Part shown: positions 16,643 through 23,118 of the stretch, in pieces
How the letters are laid out: each line of letters opens with the position of its first letter
Position numbering within the stretch: the stretch's first letter is position 1
Source: a virus
Strand: one strand, 5' to 3'
DNA length: 33,009 nt
Virus record (IMG/VR): IMGVR_UViG_3300046010_002437
Span: 1 to 33,009 of that record
Program-made: the position numbers and the translations under genes
The notes under the pieces: generated by a model
Told to the model about the DNA's origin: nothing
Databases searched by the model: none
Seen by the model: only the letters and a program-made list of their open reading frames with translations

Positions 16643-17710
16643 TTAATTACAATACTTAACATAGAAAGTATATGGCACCACTTTAAGCTTAGCAAGCAAC
16701 CAGATAAGATGCTTATATTTTTTAAAGTCATATTTATCATATAGGGCACGATCTCCCATTCTCATGTTGACCATTCTAAGAATCTTTTCAGCTCGATCTC
16801 CGAACTTAGTGAAATCAAACTCTGACTTCTTACTGAAGATCTCTCTTGCCTCTTCTTTTGAGAGCTTACCACTTCTCACTTGAGCTGATAGGTAAACAAT
16901 TCGTTTGTCAATGTTGAACTTCTCTGGCAGAAGGAATGAGCCAACAAACTCAGTGTAAACATTCTCACAATGCTTGCCACCATAATCTTGCCAGTTGATT
17001 AACCGCTTCATTTCAGCCTCCATTGAATCCCTATCGAATCCATAATGAAATGGCCTCACATTCTTGATTCCAACCGCAGCATAAAACAGCTGATCTTTGA
17101 AAGTAAATAGAGGATAATTCTGAAGCTTCAATCCAGTGTACTTGTTGTATATTGACTGAATGTATTTTGCATCCATATAGGTCCATCCTTTTGGAGTTGA
17201 GCCTTCAGTTCTGAAATCATGACCATTCAGAATGTACTTTATACCATACTTGTAAGCTGTATCATACATCAACTTAGTCATTGCAATATCATTTGGAATA
17301 TCAGCATCAGGAACTCCAGCCACAAGGAAGGCATCATTCAATCTATCATACTCACCCTTGTTGACAGTATATGTGATTGAGTCAACACCAAGCAACTTGA
17401 CTAACTGACTCATGTTGTGAATAGCCTCTGGAGCATTCCAATGATTATCAAAGTGAATCACCAAAGGTTTAAGATTCCAATATCTCACCGCAGTGAATAA
17501 CAGTGTTGAGGAATCAATCCCTCCAGATATTCCCATGATACAGTCGTAGGTCTTATCCTTACCAGCTTGCTTTATCTTTGCAATTATATGTTTAAGTTCA
17601 TGAGGATTGGCTTGCAACTCAAGCTCATCATGTAAATCACAGTACTCACATTGATGCTCACCTATTGAGGCAATTGACTCATCAAATAAACAACGTGGAC
17701 ATTCTTTCAT
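16643..17710 (-). CDS. N-acetyl sugar amidotransferase-like PP-loop ATPase
   Basis: The 355-aa protein has an N-terminal zinc-type pair CPRC (4-7) and CEYC (21-24), the PP-loop SGGIDSS (62-68), and further family-like segments (IHFDNHWNAPEA; YILNGHDFRTEGSTPKGW). This is the layout of WbpG/PseA-type enzymes, which turn an acetamido sugar into an acetamidino form using ammonia supplied by a HisH/HisF-like pair. No such partner is encoded here, so it would borrow host partners or do something else. It lies 3 nt after the 246-aa glycosyltransferase-like gene and 39 nt before the terminase small subunit, inside the main operon. A role in modifying host surface or virion glycan is inferred. Confidence 0.8.
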   Translation of the reverse strand: MKECPRCLFDESIASIGEHQCEYCDLHDELELQANPHELKHIIAKIKQAGKDKTYDCIMGISGGIDSSTLLFTAVRYWNLKPLVIHFDNHWNAPEAIHNMSQLVKLLGVDSITYTVNKGEYDRLNDAFLVAGVPDADIPNDIAMTKLMYDTAYKYGIKYILNGHDFRTEGSTPKGWTYMDAKYIQSIYNKYTGLKLQNYPLFTFKDQLFYAAVGIKNVRPFHYGFDRDSMEAEMKRLINWQDYGGKHCENVYTEFVGSFLLPEKFNIDKRIVYLSAQVRSGKLSKEEAREIFSKKSEFDFTKFGDRAEKILRMVNMRMGDRALYDKYDFKKYKHLIWLLAKLKVVPYTFYVKYCN

Positions 17711-17713
17711 AGT

Positions 17714-18454
17714 TTAATTTATATAAAGCCATTCAGGCTCAAATTTATAAAATTCATTAACATTAACTAAATTATCATCTAATTGTTTAAACTTAGGATT
17801 GTTAATATGATTTTCAATATCTTGAATACTATTCCAGCTTAAGCAATTATCAAAGTCTTGAGTATTAGTCACACAATACTTGCCTTGCATAGAAAGTTCC
17901 ATAATTGTCTGAGCTCCTCCACAATAATTATTCAAAACTAATCCAATATAGCATTGATTATATATGTCATATTTTGCTCCTTGATGCCATTGCTCTTGAC
18001 TATATTGATTACCAGCAAGGATAATGTCATATTTCAATTGCAGTTCAGATATTATATCCATTCTATGATAATCATTTGATGTAGATGGACAATAAGCAAA
18101 TATCTTATTGCCAGTCTTTTGTTGATAGATATTTTCTGTTATTAACAAAGGATTAGAAAATACTGTATTCACATTAAACTCTTTAAATCTTTGTTGCATT
18201 ATTTTTGAGCCTGTGATATTAATTATATTATCTCTTTTAAAAATATCAAAATCATCCCACATCATTGAATCATAACCACACCATAGAATGAAAGCTTTTG
18301 AATGATGATTTTTAATTACCTCAATATCTTTATCAGAATAAACTCCAATAAATAGACATGGTTTCATTGAATCATAATATGGCTTAACATTTAATCTATT
18401 AAACCAATCAAAGTCATTAACTGATTTACTCACATAAGCCTGATCTATTCTCAT
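17714..18454 (-). CDS. Glycosyltransferase-like protein, GT-B type (probable)
   Basis: The 246-aa product has an N-terminal Rossmann-like half (CLFIGVYSDKDIEVIKNHH, then AFILWCGYDSMMW) and a C-terminal half ending in NYCGGAQTIMELSMQGKYCV (about 173-192). That last pattern, a Gly-rich turn before a short conserved helix with Glu, is the nucleotide-sugar-binding part of GT-B enzymes. It is short for a full GT-B enzyme. It starts in an ATGA overlap with the 232-aa gene and ends 3 nt before the amidotransferase gene. Donor and acceptor cannot be told. Confidence 0.65.
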   Translation of the reverse strand: MRIDQAYVSKSVNDFDWFNRLNVKPYYDSMKPCLFIGVYSDKDIEVIKNHHSKAFILWCGYDSMMWDDFDIFKRDNIINITGSKIMQQRFKEFNVNTVFSNPLLITENIYQQKTGNKIFAYCPSTSNDYHRMDIISELQLKYDIILAGNQYSQEQWHQGAKYDIYNQCYIGLVLNNYCGGAQTIMELSMQGKYCVTNTQDFDNCLSWNSIQDIENHINNPKFKQLDDNLVNVNEFYKFEPEWLYIN

Positions 18455-19149
18455 AACATTTTTTTTAATTCATTAAACTCTTTATCAAGCAATCCAGATG
18501 AACACCTCTCAGATCTCAGTGAGCCATCCCAATGGTCTCTGAATTTATGCTTGTTATTCCATTTATCCGTTGAGATGGATAGCAACTGAACTGATCTATC
18601 ACATTCAAGGATTCCAATATCTTGATTTGTTTTAATAGCCTTCAGCCACATGGACCAATCAAGTCCAGAGTTAAGTCTTGGATCAAATGGAGTCCAGTTA
18701 ATTTTCTCCATGAATTGCCGATTAAGAAAGCGACCAATACCAATTGGCTCATTTTCTCTCACTTGATCCTTATAACCTTTCCAATGGACAAGTCTGATAT
18801 AGTCAGACACATCAGCAAAGTGACAGCCAAGTTGCCCTATCACTCCAAAGTCTTTGCTGTGCTCTTTACATCTTTCAATATAGCCATCACTACACCAGTC
18901 AGATGAACCCATGAAGATCACAGCATCAGGATTGTAATTCTTTGAGGCTTGGAATCCAGCATTCCACTTTGTGCCAAGAGGATCATTACTAATTGAGATA
19001 AACTCACAATCAAATTCCTTTGCTATCTCATTAGCTTCGCTCTCATGACCTAAAACAATCGGAGTGACTCCTTGCCGCTTAAGTCTTGAGATAGTTAGTC
19101 TGACAAGAGGAAAGCGACCAAATACTGGTATTGGTGCGGTTATAATCAT
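18451..19149 (-). CDS. Glycosyltransferase-like protein, GT-A/family 2 type
   Basis: The 232-aa product begins with a GT-A style N-terminus (MIITAPIPVFGRFPLVRLTI), a typical NDPLGTKWNAGFQASK segment (55-70), and DAVIFMGSSDWCSDGY (75-90), which stands where the DXD metal/sugar-binding motif is expected but has only one acid (Asp84). A later GLDWSMWLKA (near 163) may hold the acceptor-side acid. It would transfer a sugar from a nucleotide donor. It is coupled by ATGA overlaps to the 78-aa gene upstream and the 246-aa gene downstream. Confidence 0.7.
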   Translation of the reverse strand: MIITAPIPVFGRFPLVRLTISRLKRQGVTPIVLGHESEANEIAKEFDCEFISISNDPLGTKWNAGFQASKNYNPDAVIFMGSSDWCSDGYIERCKEHSKDFGVIGQLGCHFADVSDYIRLVHWKGYKDQVRENEPIGIGRFLNRQFMEKINWTPFDPRLNSGLDWSMWLKAIKTNQDIGILECDRSVQLLSISTDKWNNKHKFRDHWDGSLRSERCSSGLLDKEFNELKKML

Positions 19150-19382
19150 TGTTTAATTCCAATAAAGTGAATACGAGGCTGGAGATGCTCACCATCATTG
19201 ATTGATTTTAAGAGCTTACCCATTGCATTGCGGATACAAGTTGAGCAACCAGCATTGAGCTTACCAAATCCCATTGCCTTGTACCAATCAGATAACTCTT
19301 TTTTCATGCCAGCATTAAGGCTGAATGACTTTGTCTTGTTGTATCTCTCAACTTGCTCTAATAGTTCATTACTTACTTTCAT
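19146..19382 (-). CDS. Small Cys-containing protein, 78 aa
   Basis: The product carries a LNAGCSTCIRNAMGKLL segment (about 42-58) with a CxxC pair. The opening is helical and charged. I know this short WYKAMG...GCSTCIRNAM pattern as frequent in phages of Bacteroidota, without a function. The CxxC may bind metal. It overlaps the membrane protein upstream by 14 nt and the 232-aa gene downstream by 4 nt. Confidence 0.7.
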   Translation of the reverse strand: MKVSNELLEQVERYNKTKSFSLNAGMKKELSDWYKAMGFGKLNAGCSTCIRNAMGKLLKSINDGEHLQPRIHFIGIKQ

Positions 19383-19581
19383 AGATCAATATTAAGTCAG
19401 ACAATAGATAGGTGATGAATGCCAAGCCAACCAGATGAAAGTCAATAATCGATGATGCAATAACAGCAACCCAAAAAGATAGACAGCTCTGGCATGAGAA
19501 TGGTTTAATCTCTGGAAGATTGAAGCTCTGGAGAGCTCTCGCAAATCCTATTGGCAGTAATATTATAATCAGATAAATCAT
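19369..19581 (-). CDS. Small membrane protein with CxxC motif, 70 aa
   Basis: There are two hydrophobic segments, about 1-18 (MIYLIIILLPIGFARAL) and 35-65 (FWVAVIASSIIDFHLVGLAF and on). Between them lies PFSCQSCLSFW with a CxxC. A small inner-membrane protein is likely; a redox or metal role is possible. The first 77 nt overlap the end of the sigma-like gene in another frame, which is long for this genome. Confidence 0.6.
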   Translation of the reverse strand: MIYLIIILLPIGFARALQSFNLPEIKPFSCQSCLSFWVAVIASSIIDFHLVGLAFITYLLSDLILIYESK

Positions 19582-20011
19582 TTTTAAATTGTTTAATTGC
19601 TAAGTGAATAGTATCAAGACTTATTCCAGTCTCATTTCTTATCTCTCTGTAAGTCATTCCCATCAGATGCATCTTGGTTATCTCCATCGTGAACAGCTTC
19701 TGATCATCTGAAGGAGATTGATGAAGGTAGTCATCTAATAGTCTTTGAGCTTCTGAGACTTCATACTCATCCTCAGATTTAAGGTTGAGTTCTGGAAGCT
19801 CTTCATGTGACTTGAAAAGCTTATTGAATGATGAGTCTCTCCAGTTGTATTGGTTGTATGCGTATCTTGCAAAGACTCTTGGTAAGTCTTCTGACTGGAT
19901 ACTGAGCTCGAATACCAAGAGATACACATGGCTGACCAAGTCCTTTGATATTGGATTCCCTCCAGTGATCTTGTTTGCGATGATATAAGCTTCAGTGTTC
20001 CAGAATTGCAC
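19505..20011 (-). CDS. Sigma-70/ECF-like regulator
   Basis: The 168-aa product uses a GTG start at 20011 (MQFWNTEAYIIANKI). The N-terminal half resembles sigma region 2 (SKDLVSHVYLLVFEL), and the C-terminal half has a region-4-like helix-turn-helix: FTMEITKMHLMGMTYREIRN followed by ETGISLDTIHLAIKQFKNDL (about 106-145). It may redirect host RNA polymerase to late promoters, or act as an anti-sigma-like or DNA-binding regulator. It lies between the recombination genes and the glycan/late genes, a natural place for a late switch. An ATG one frame over at 20013 does not give a better product. Confidence 0.65.
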   Translation of the reverse strand: MQFWNTEAYIIANKITGGNPISKDLVSHVYLLVFELSIQSEDLPRVFARYAYNQYNWRDSSFNKLFKSHEELPELNLKSEDEYEVSEAQRLLDDYLHQSPSDDQKLFTMEITKMHLMGMTYREIRNETGISLDTIHLAIKQFKNDLSDYNITANRICESSPELQSSRD

Positions 20012-20019
20012 ATGTAAAT

Positions 20020-20235
20020 TTATTGATTTTTAAGATACCAATTAAACCATTTGATGTAAAAGTCTTCAGAAACCTTATCACCTTTCATGAATCTCCACAG
20101 CTGAGTTGTATTCACTCCAATATCTTCAGCAATATGGATCTGTTTATATCTGTTGCTAATTCTTGACTTAGTCTCTCTGAGCATAAAGTCTTTGATGCTT
20201 TCATCAATATTTAGAAATATGTTTATTGAATTCAT
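20020..20235 (-). CDS. Small HTH protein, 71 aa
   Basis: The 71-aa product contains RYKQIHIAEDIGVNTTQLWR then FMKGDKVS (about 29-56), a Cro/XRE-like helix-turn-helix with a DNA-reading second helix. It could be a small repressor or activator of this operon. The start is in an ATGA overlap with the newly noted 51-aa membrane protein gene, and the stop is 8 nt before the sigma-like gene. Confidence 0.7.
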   Translation of the reverse strand: MNSINIFLNIDESIKDFMLRETKSRISNRYKQIHIAEDIGVNTTQLWRFMKGDKVSEDFYIKWFNWYLKNQ

Positions 20236-20387
20236 TTTCTTGATATTACGACAATCCAGAATGTGGCTAAAATTATGAATACAAACAATCCTATCATATC
20301 AAAGAAGAGATAAATAGTGTAATAAAATAATCCTATCCCTGATGCAATCAAGGATAGGAATAGAAACCATAAAATATACTTAAGCAT
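20232..20387 (-). CDS. Small two-helix membrane protein, 51 aa
   Basis: An ATG at 20387 opens 51 codons to TGA at 20232. The product is almost wholly hydrophobic, with two segments (MLKYILWFLFLSLIASGIGL and, after FYYTIYLFFD, MIGLFVFIILATFWIVVI) and a basic end (SRK). Stop and next start overlap as ATGA, and the start overlaps the previous stop as TAATG, the same junction style as real genes here. It could be a holin-like or inhibitor peptide; its function is unknown. Confidence 0.65.
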   Translation of the reverse strand: MLKYILWFLFLSLIASGIGLFYYTIYLFFDMIGLFVFIILATFWIVVISRK

Positions 20388-20659
20388 TAGAATAGTTTTG
20401 ATTGAATTTTATAAGCATTCAAGCTATTATAATACTTACCGTTATACTCTCTACCTCTTACATCAAAAGATATCTCAAGCTCTTCACCAATTCCATACTG
20501 ATCAAGCTCTGAAATTCTATCATTCATAATTTGGAATTGCACTGATTGAGGATATTTCTCATCTTGTGTCTCAATTACAAAATCCATTACTCTAAACTTT
20601 TCAGAGATTTGTCTTGGCTCTGACTTCACTATCAGCTTACCTGTTAATTTTAAATCCAT
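20387..20659 (-). CDS. DUF3127-like OB-fold protein (probable single-strand DNA binding)
   Basis: The 90-aa product starts MDLKLTGKLIVKSEPRQISE and has the opening and strand pattern of DUF3127 (VMDFVIETQDEKYPQSVQFQ; ISFDVRGREYNGKYYNSLNA), found in Bacteroidota and their phages. These look like compact OB folds and are thought to bind single-stranded DNA. It follows the exonuclease gene by one base, and together with the ERF and exonuclease genes it forms a recombination set. Confidence 0.8.
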   Translation of the reverse strand: MDLKLTGKLIVKSEPRQISEKFRVMDFVIETQDEKYPQSVQFQIMNDRISELDQYGIGEELEISFDVRGREYNGKYYNSLNAYKIQSKLF

Positions 20660-20660
20660 T

Positions 20661-21281
20661 TTATTTATTATTTAATTGATTAATATAATTATTATAATAC
20701 TCAGTTGCAGCTGTAAGCTTCTCAACCATCATCTCCTCATTGATTGTATTCCTTTGATATTCCAGAACAGTGATTCTCTTTGCTGGATCAATGTGACTAA
20801 CCTTGTGAATGAATCTATTGTCCCAGTCATTGAGCAATGTATCATCTGTGTCAATCATGCAATAGATTAGCTCTGCATGTGACTTATTCAAAAGCCAACA
20901 ATATCCCATCAATTGCCATTCATAATCCTTGTTGATTCCTTCACCTGGTGTTGCTGGCCAAGTCTCAATAGACCAAGGTGTCTTGATGTCTATGATTGAA
21001 TGATCCAGAATGATGTCAGGCTCACCTGTAAGGAATTCATTCTCAAATCTTTCTTTATTCTTGACATAGAATGTGCCTCTAACTTGATTCACAAGAGCAA
21101 TTGATTCCTCTTCCCAGTCAGTCCCCTTAAGCATTGGTTTTGTTTGAAGGTGAGTTGAATATCCAAAGTAATCCTCTTTTGCTTTTGTTTTAATATAGCT
21201 CTTAGCAGTCTCTGATAAAACCTCTGACTTTGCTTTTGGCTGAGTCATGAGCTTTCCTAATGATGAAGGTCTCCATTTCAT
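20661..21281 (-). CDS. YqaJ/lambda-exonuclease-like recombination nuclease
   Basis: The 206-aa product carries the PD-(D/E)XK set: Glu58/Glu59 in DWEEES, Asp89 in GEPDI (86-90), Asp-Ile-Lys at 98-100 and a late Gln in EWQLMGYCW (about 121-129). Enzymes of this type digest one strand from DNA ends to make single-stranded DNA for an annealing protein. It overlaps the ERF gene by 4 nt (ATGA), the classic exonuclease plus annealing pair. A role in concatemer formation and repair is inferred. Confidence 0.85.
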   Translation of the reverse strand: MKWRPSSLGKLMTQPKAKSEVLSETAKSYIKTKAKEDYFGYSTHLQTKPMLKGTDWEEESIALVNQVRGTFYVKNKERFENEFLTGEPDIILDHSIIDIKTPWSIETWPATPGEGINKDYEWQLMGYCWLLNKSHAELIYCMIDTDDTLLNDWDNRFIHKVSHIDPAKRITVLEYQRNTINEEMMVEKLTAATEYYNNYINQLNNK

Positions 21282-21787
21282 AATTGTCCCTCCTGTTCTT
21301 TTGTTAATGAATAATTAGTTTTCAATTGATCAAGAGTATATTTACCACTTGTTATAGCTTCTTTTGCTCTATCAAATTGATCTTGAGATAATGCTGGCTT
21401 CTTATTGACCACAGCTGATGCAGTATTTCCATCATCATCAACAGCTTGCAAACTCAATAATGATTGTAATGTACCTCTTCTGAAATAAGTAATTGCTCCG
21501 AGTAGTTTCTGAGGATCAGTGATGTCTGGCAACTGCATCCAAGACTCAACCATATCACCAGAATCAACATCAATAATCTGAGTAAACACAATATGATCCT
21601 TGACTGGCTGCAATAACACTAATCCATTCTCATGAAGGATAGGCTCAACTGTCTCAAGCAATGCATTGATATCAGCATAAGACTTTTTAAAATGTGGATT
21701 CGTGGCATTCTTAGCCACCTTTCCAATGTTCATCTTGGCCATGTGGAGCTTAGCCCACAATGACCTGTTAAATGGTTTATTTTCCAT
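21278..21787 (-). CDS. erf: ERF-family single-strand annealing protein
   Basis: The 169-aa product has the ERF core: KNATNPHFKKSYADINALLE (about 26-45), then LGAITYFRRGTLQSLLSLQA followed by VDDDGN (about 95-120), the usual YxxR-LxxLLgi-DDDGN signature. Such proteins form rings that anneal complementary strands. It is encoded directly upstream of the exonuclease with a 4-nt overlap. The acidic, Lys-rich C-terminus is shorter than in P22 Erf. Confidence 0.9.
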   Translation of the reverse strand: MENKPFNRSLWAKLHMAKMNIGKVAKNATNPHFKKSYADINALLETVEPILHENGLVLLQPVKDHIVFTQIIDVDSGDMVESWMQLPDITDPQKLLGAITYFRRGTLQSLLSLQAVDDDGNTASAVVNKKPALSQDQFDRAKEAITSGKYTLDQLKTNYSLTKEQEGQL

Positions 21788-21805
21788 ATCTGTTTATTTA
21801 AGATT

Positions 21806-22291
21806 TTACAAATGTAATAAATAATTTTCATACAAACTTACAAAAGAATCAAAATCTCTTGCAATAATATATATACCTCCAGCTTTCTCAATCATTTCTT
21901 GATATTGTTTCTGTACTTCTGACTGAACATCTCTTCCATACTTCACCTCAATCTTGACTGACCTTCCTCTGATAGTTGCTGAGATATCAGCTGTGCCTTT
22001 TGTGCCTTGTCCTGGAGTCCATTTGCCAGCAAGTTGTTTCTGATATTGCACCTCTCCAGTACCAACCTTAATCTTCTTACCTTCTCTATACTGGCCTTGT
22101 GATGAGATCCTTTCAGCTTGTCCACCATTGGCATTGATCCAGAAGATAATTGACTTAGTTAAGCTATTCGCTGAGTTATCCTTCCAATCAGTTAATGGAA
22201 TAAGCTCTGGTCTCATGTTTGGATATTTGGATGTAAGTTGTTCTATCTCCAGAGCTTTCAGTTTGTCTTTGTTAATCTTGTTCATATCCAT
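21806..22291 (-). CDS. VRR-NUC-type nuclease
   Basis: The 161-aa product has the motif order of VRR-NUC nucleases: GTKGTADISATIRGRSVKIE then VKYGRD (98-121), with Asp102, Glu115 and Lys117 as metal-site candidates, then Gln-containing SEVQKQYQEMIEKAGGIYII (124-143). Such phage enzymes cut branched DNA such as Holliday junctions or act as repair nucleases. It sits between primase and annealing genes, so resolving replication and packaging intermediates is likely. It overlaps the 63-aa gene by 20 nt; the start may be the second Met (22285). Confidence 0.85.
   Translation of the reverse strand: MDMNKINKDKLKALEIEQLTSKYPNMRPELIPLTDWKDNSANSLTKSIIFWINANGGQAERISSQGQYREGKKIKVGTGEVQYQKQLAGKWTPGQGTKGTADISATIRGRSVKIEVKYGRDVQSEVQKQYQEMIEKAGGIYIIARDFDSFVSLYENYLLHL
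21809..21836 (-). promoter_or_regulatory. Candidate promoter before the ERF gene
   Basis: On the minus strand TTTG (21836-21833), 16 bases, then TACATTTG (21816-21809) overlaps the last codons of the nuclease gene and would start transcription just upstream of the ERF ATG at 21787. The spacing is shorter than the 19 bases seen at better sites, so this is tentative. Confidence 0.3.
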
Positions 22292-22463
22292 TAAATTGAT
22301 TAAACTCTTCTCTTGATACTCTTCTCACATCAAACTGATTGATATTACTTGTACAATTAACGACAAAACAATGACCTTGCTCTTTTAGCTTATTAGTTAT
22401 ATCAAACACAATTGACTTACAAATATCCTCACCACAGTGAATAATAAAGTATTTTTTCTCCAT
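22272..22463 (-). CDS. Hypothetical protein, 63 aa
   Basis: The product starts MEKKYFIIHCGEDICKSIVF and has an alternating strand-helix pattern with three Cys. No family is recognised. The junction with the upstream gene (TAA, one base, ATG) belongs to the same repeated junction sequence as the neighbouring paralogues, and its stop overlaps the nuclease start by 20 nt. Confidence 0.55.
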   Translation of the reverse strand: MEKKYFIIHCGEDICKSIVFDITNKLKEQGHCFVVNCTSNINQFDVRRVSREEFNQFNGYEQD

Positions 22464-22464
22464 T

Positions 22465-22674
22465 TTATTCTGATTTAAAAGTTTCTACTTTAATATACCC
22501 ATCTCTATACTCTGTAACTATTGTTTCTTCTTTGTGATACATATCTTTCCACTCCTTCCATGTATCAAAGTCTTGTAACTTTTCTAACATCCATTTAGCA
22601 CCTGCAATCCAATTGTCTGTCTTGTCTACATTTGGGTCAGCTAAATTAGCAGCAGCCTCTTCAAGTGTTTTCAT
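22465..22674 (-). CDS. Small TFKSE-tailed protein, paralogue 3, 69 aa
   Basis: I choose the ATG at 22674 (MKTLEEAAANLADPNVDKTD) because it lies one base after the upstream stop; a longer in-frame start would run into that gene. It is acidic and helical with DNWIAGAKWMLEKLQDF and ends VETFKSE. The ending and 5' junction are shared with the two genes upstream. No function is known. The related proteins in other phages of Bacteroidota are equally unassigned. Confidence 0.6.
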   Translation of the reverse strand: MKTLEEAAANLADPNVDKTDNWIAGAKWMLEKLQDFDTWKEWKDMYHKEETIVTEYRDGYIKVETFKSE

Positions 22675-22705
22675 TCTATTCTGATTTAAAGGTTTTGTTG
22701 TAGTA
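22667..22705. repeat. 39-bp direct repeat, copy 1
   Basis: This sequence is identical over 39 bases to 22890-22928. It covers the end of one TFKSE gene and the start of the next (…TTTAAATCAGAATAGAATGA on the minus strand). A shorter, imperfect copy lies at 22461-22480. The repeats are at gene junctions, as expected if gene copies arose by tandem duplication. Confidence 0.9.
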
Positions 22706-22897
22706 TTGTTCGCTTGATGATTCACTATCCCAATTTGTAGTGCCATCAAACCAAGCCTCCATTATCTGCTCTTTCTCCATTTCTAAAAACTTGTGAAAGT
22801 TATTTACAAACTCCCTGCCTTGTTGCGTATAAATGTCAAATAAAGACGGATGCAACCTTTCTAATTCGCTAAATGCTTCTTGTAATGCTGTTTTCAT
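22676..22897 (-). CDS. Small TFKSE-tailed protein, paralogue 2, 73 aa
   Basis: The start is at 22897 (MKTALQEAFSELERLHPSLF), one base after the previous stop. It contains FLEMEKEQIMEAWFDGT and ends EQYYNKTFKSE, the pattern EKxQI-x-A...YYNxTF common in small proteins of Bacteroidota phages. The 39-bp repeat covers its first codons and the 3' end of the gene before it. Function unknown. Confidence 0.65.
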   Translation of the reverse strand: MKTALQEAFSELERLHPSLFDIYTQQGREFVNNFHKFLEMEKEQIMEAWFDGTTNWDSESSSEQYYNKTFKSE

Positions 22898-22928
22898 TCT
22901 ATTCTGATTTAAAGGTTTTGTTGTAGTA
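22890..22928. repeat. 39-bp direct repeat, copy 2
   Basis: This is a perfect match to 22667-22705, 223 bp away, at the junction of paralogues 1 and 2. Homologous recombination between copies would delete or duplicate exactly one gene. Confidence 0.9.
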
Positions 22929-23117
22929 ATTTTCATCTGTTGGATTTAATCCGTCAAAATAATCAGCACCAAAAATATCTCCTTGCATAAAAGCCGACAT
23001 AATTTGTTGCTTTTCAATCTCTTGGGCTTTTTCAATTATTGGTTCATCCATTTGAATTGTTAAACCAGTTAGTTTATTTATTTCTTCAACCAACCATTCT
23101 ACTGCTGTTTGTTTCAT
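22899..23117 (-). CDS. Small TFKSE-tailed protein, paralogue 1, 72 aa
   Basis: The product begins MKQTAVEWLVEEINKLTG and contains AQEIEKQQIMSAFMQGD and ENYYNKTFKSE at the end. The MKQTAVEWL opening and EKQQI...YYNxTF ending define a small protein family widespread in Flavobacterium-type phages and mobile elements. Function unknown. It follows the primase-helicase gene, whose stop is at 23119, by one base. Confidence 0.7.
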   Translation of the reverse strand: MKQTAVEWLVEEINKLTGLTIQMDEPIIEKAQEIEKQQIMSAFMQGDIFGADYFDGLNPTDENYYNKTFKSE

Positions 23118-23118
23118 T

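Noticed and set aside
22667-22928. Direct repeats as a possible CRISPR array
   Set aside because: Only two perfect 39-bp copies, separated by a coding region of 184 bp and lying at gene junctions; no spacers of regular size and no cas genes.
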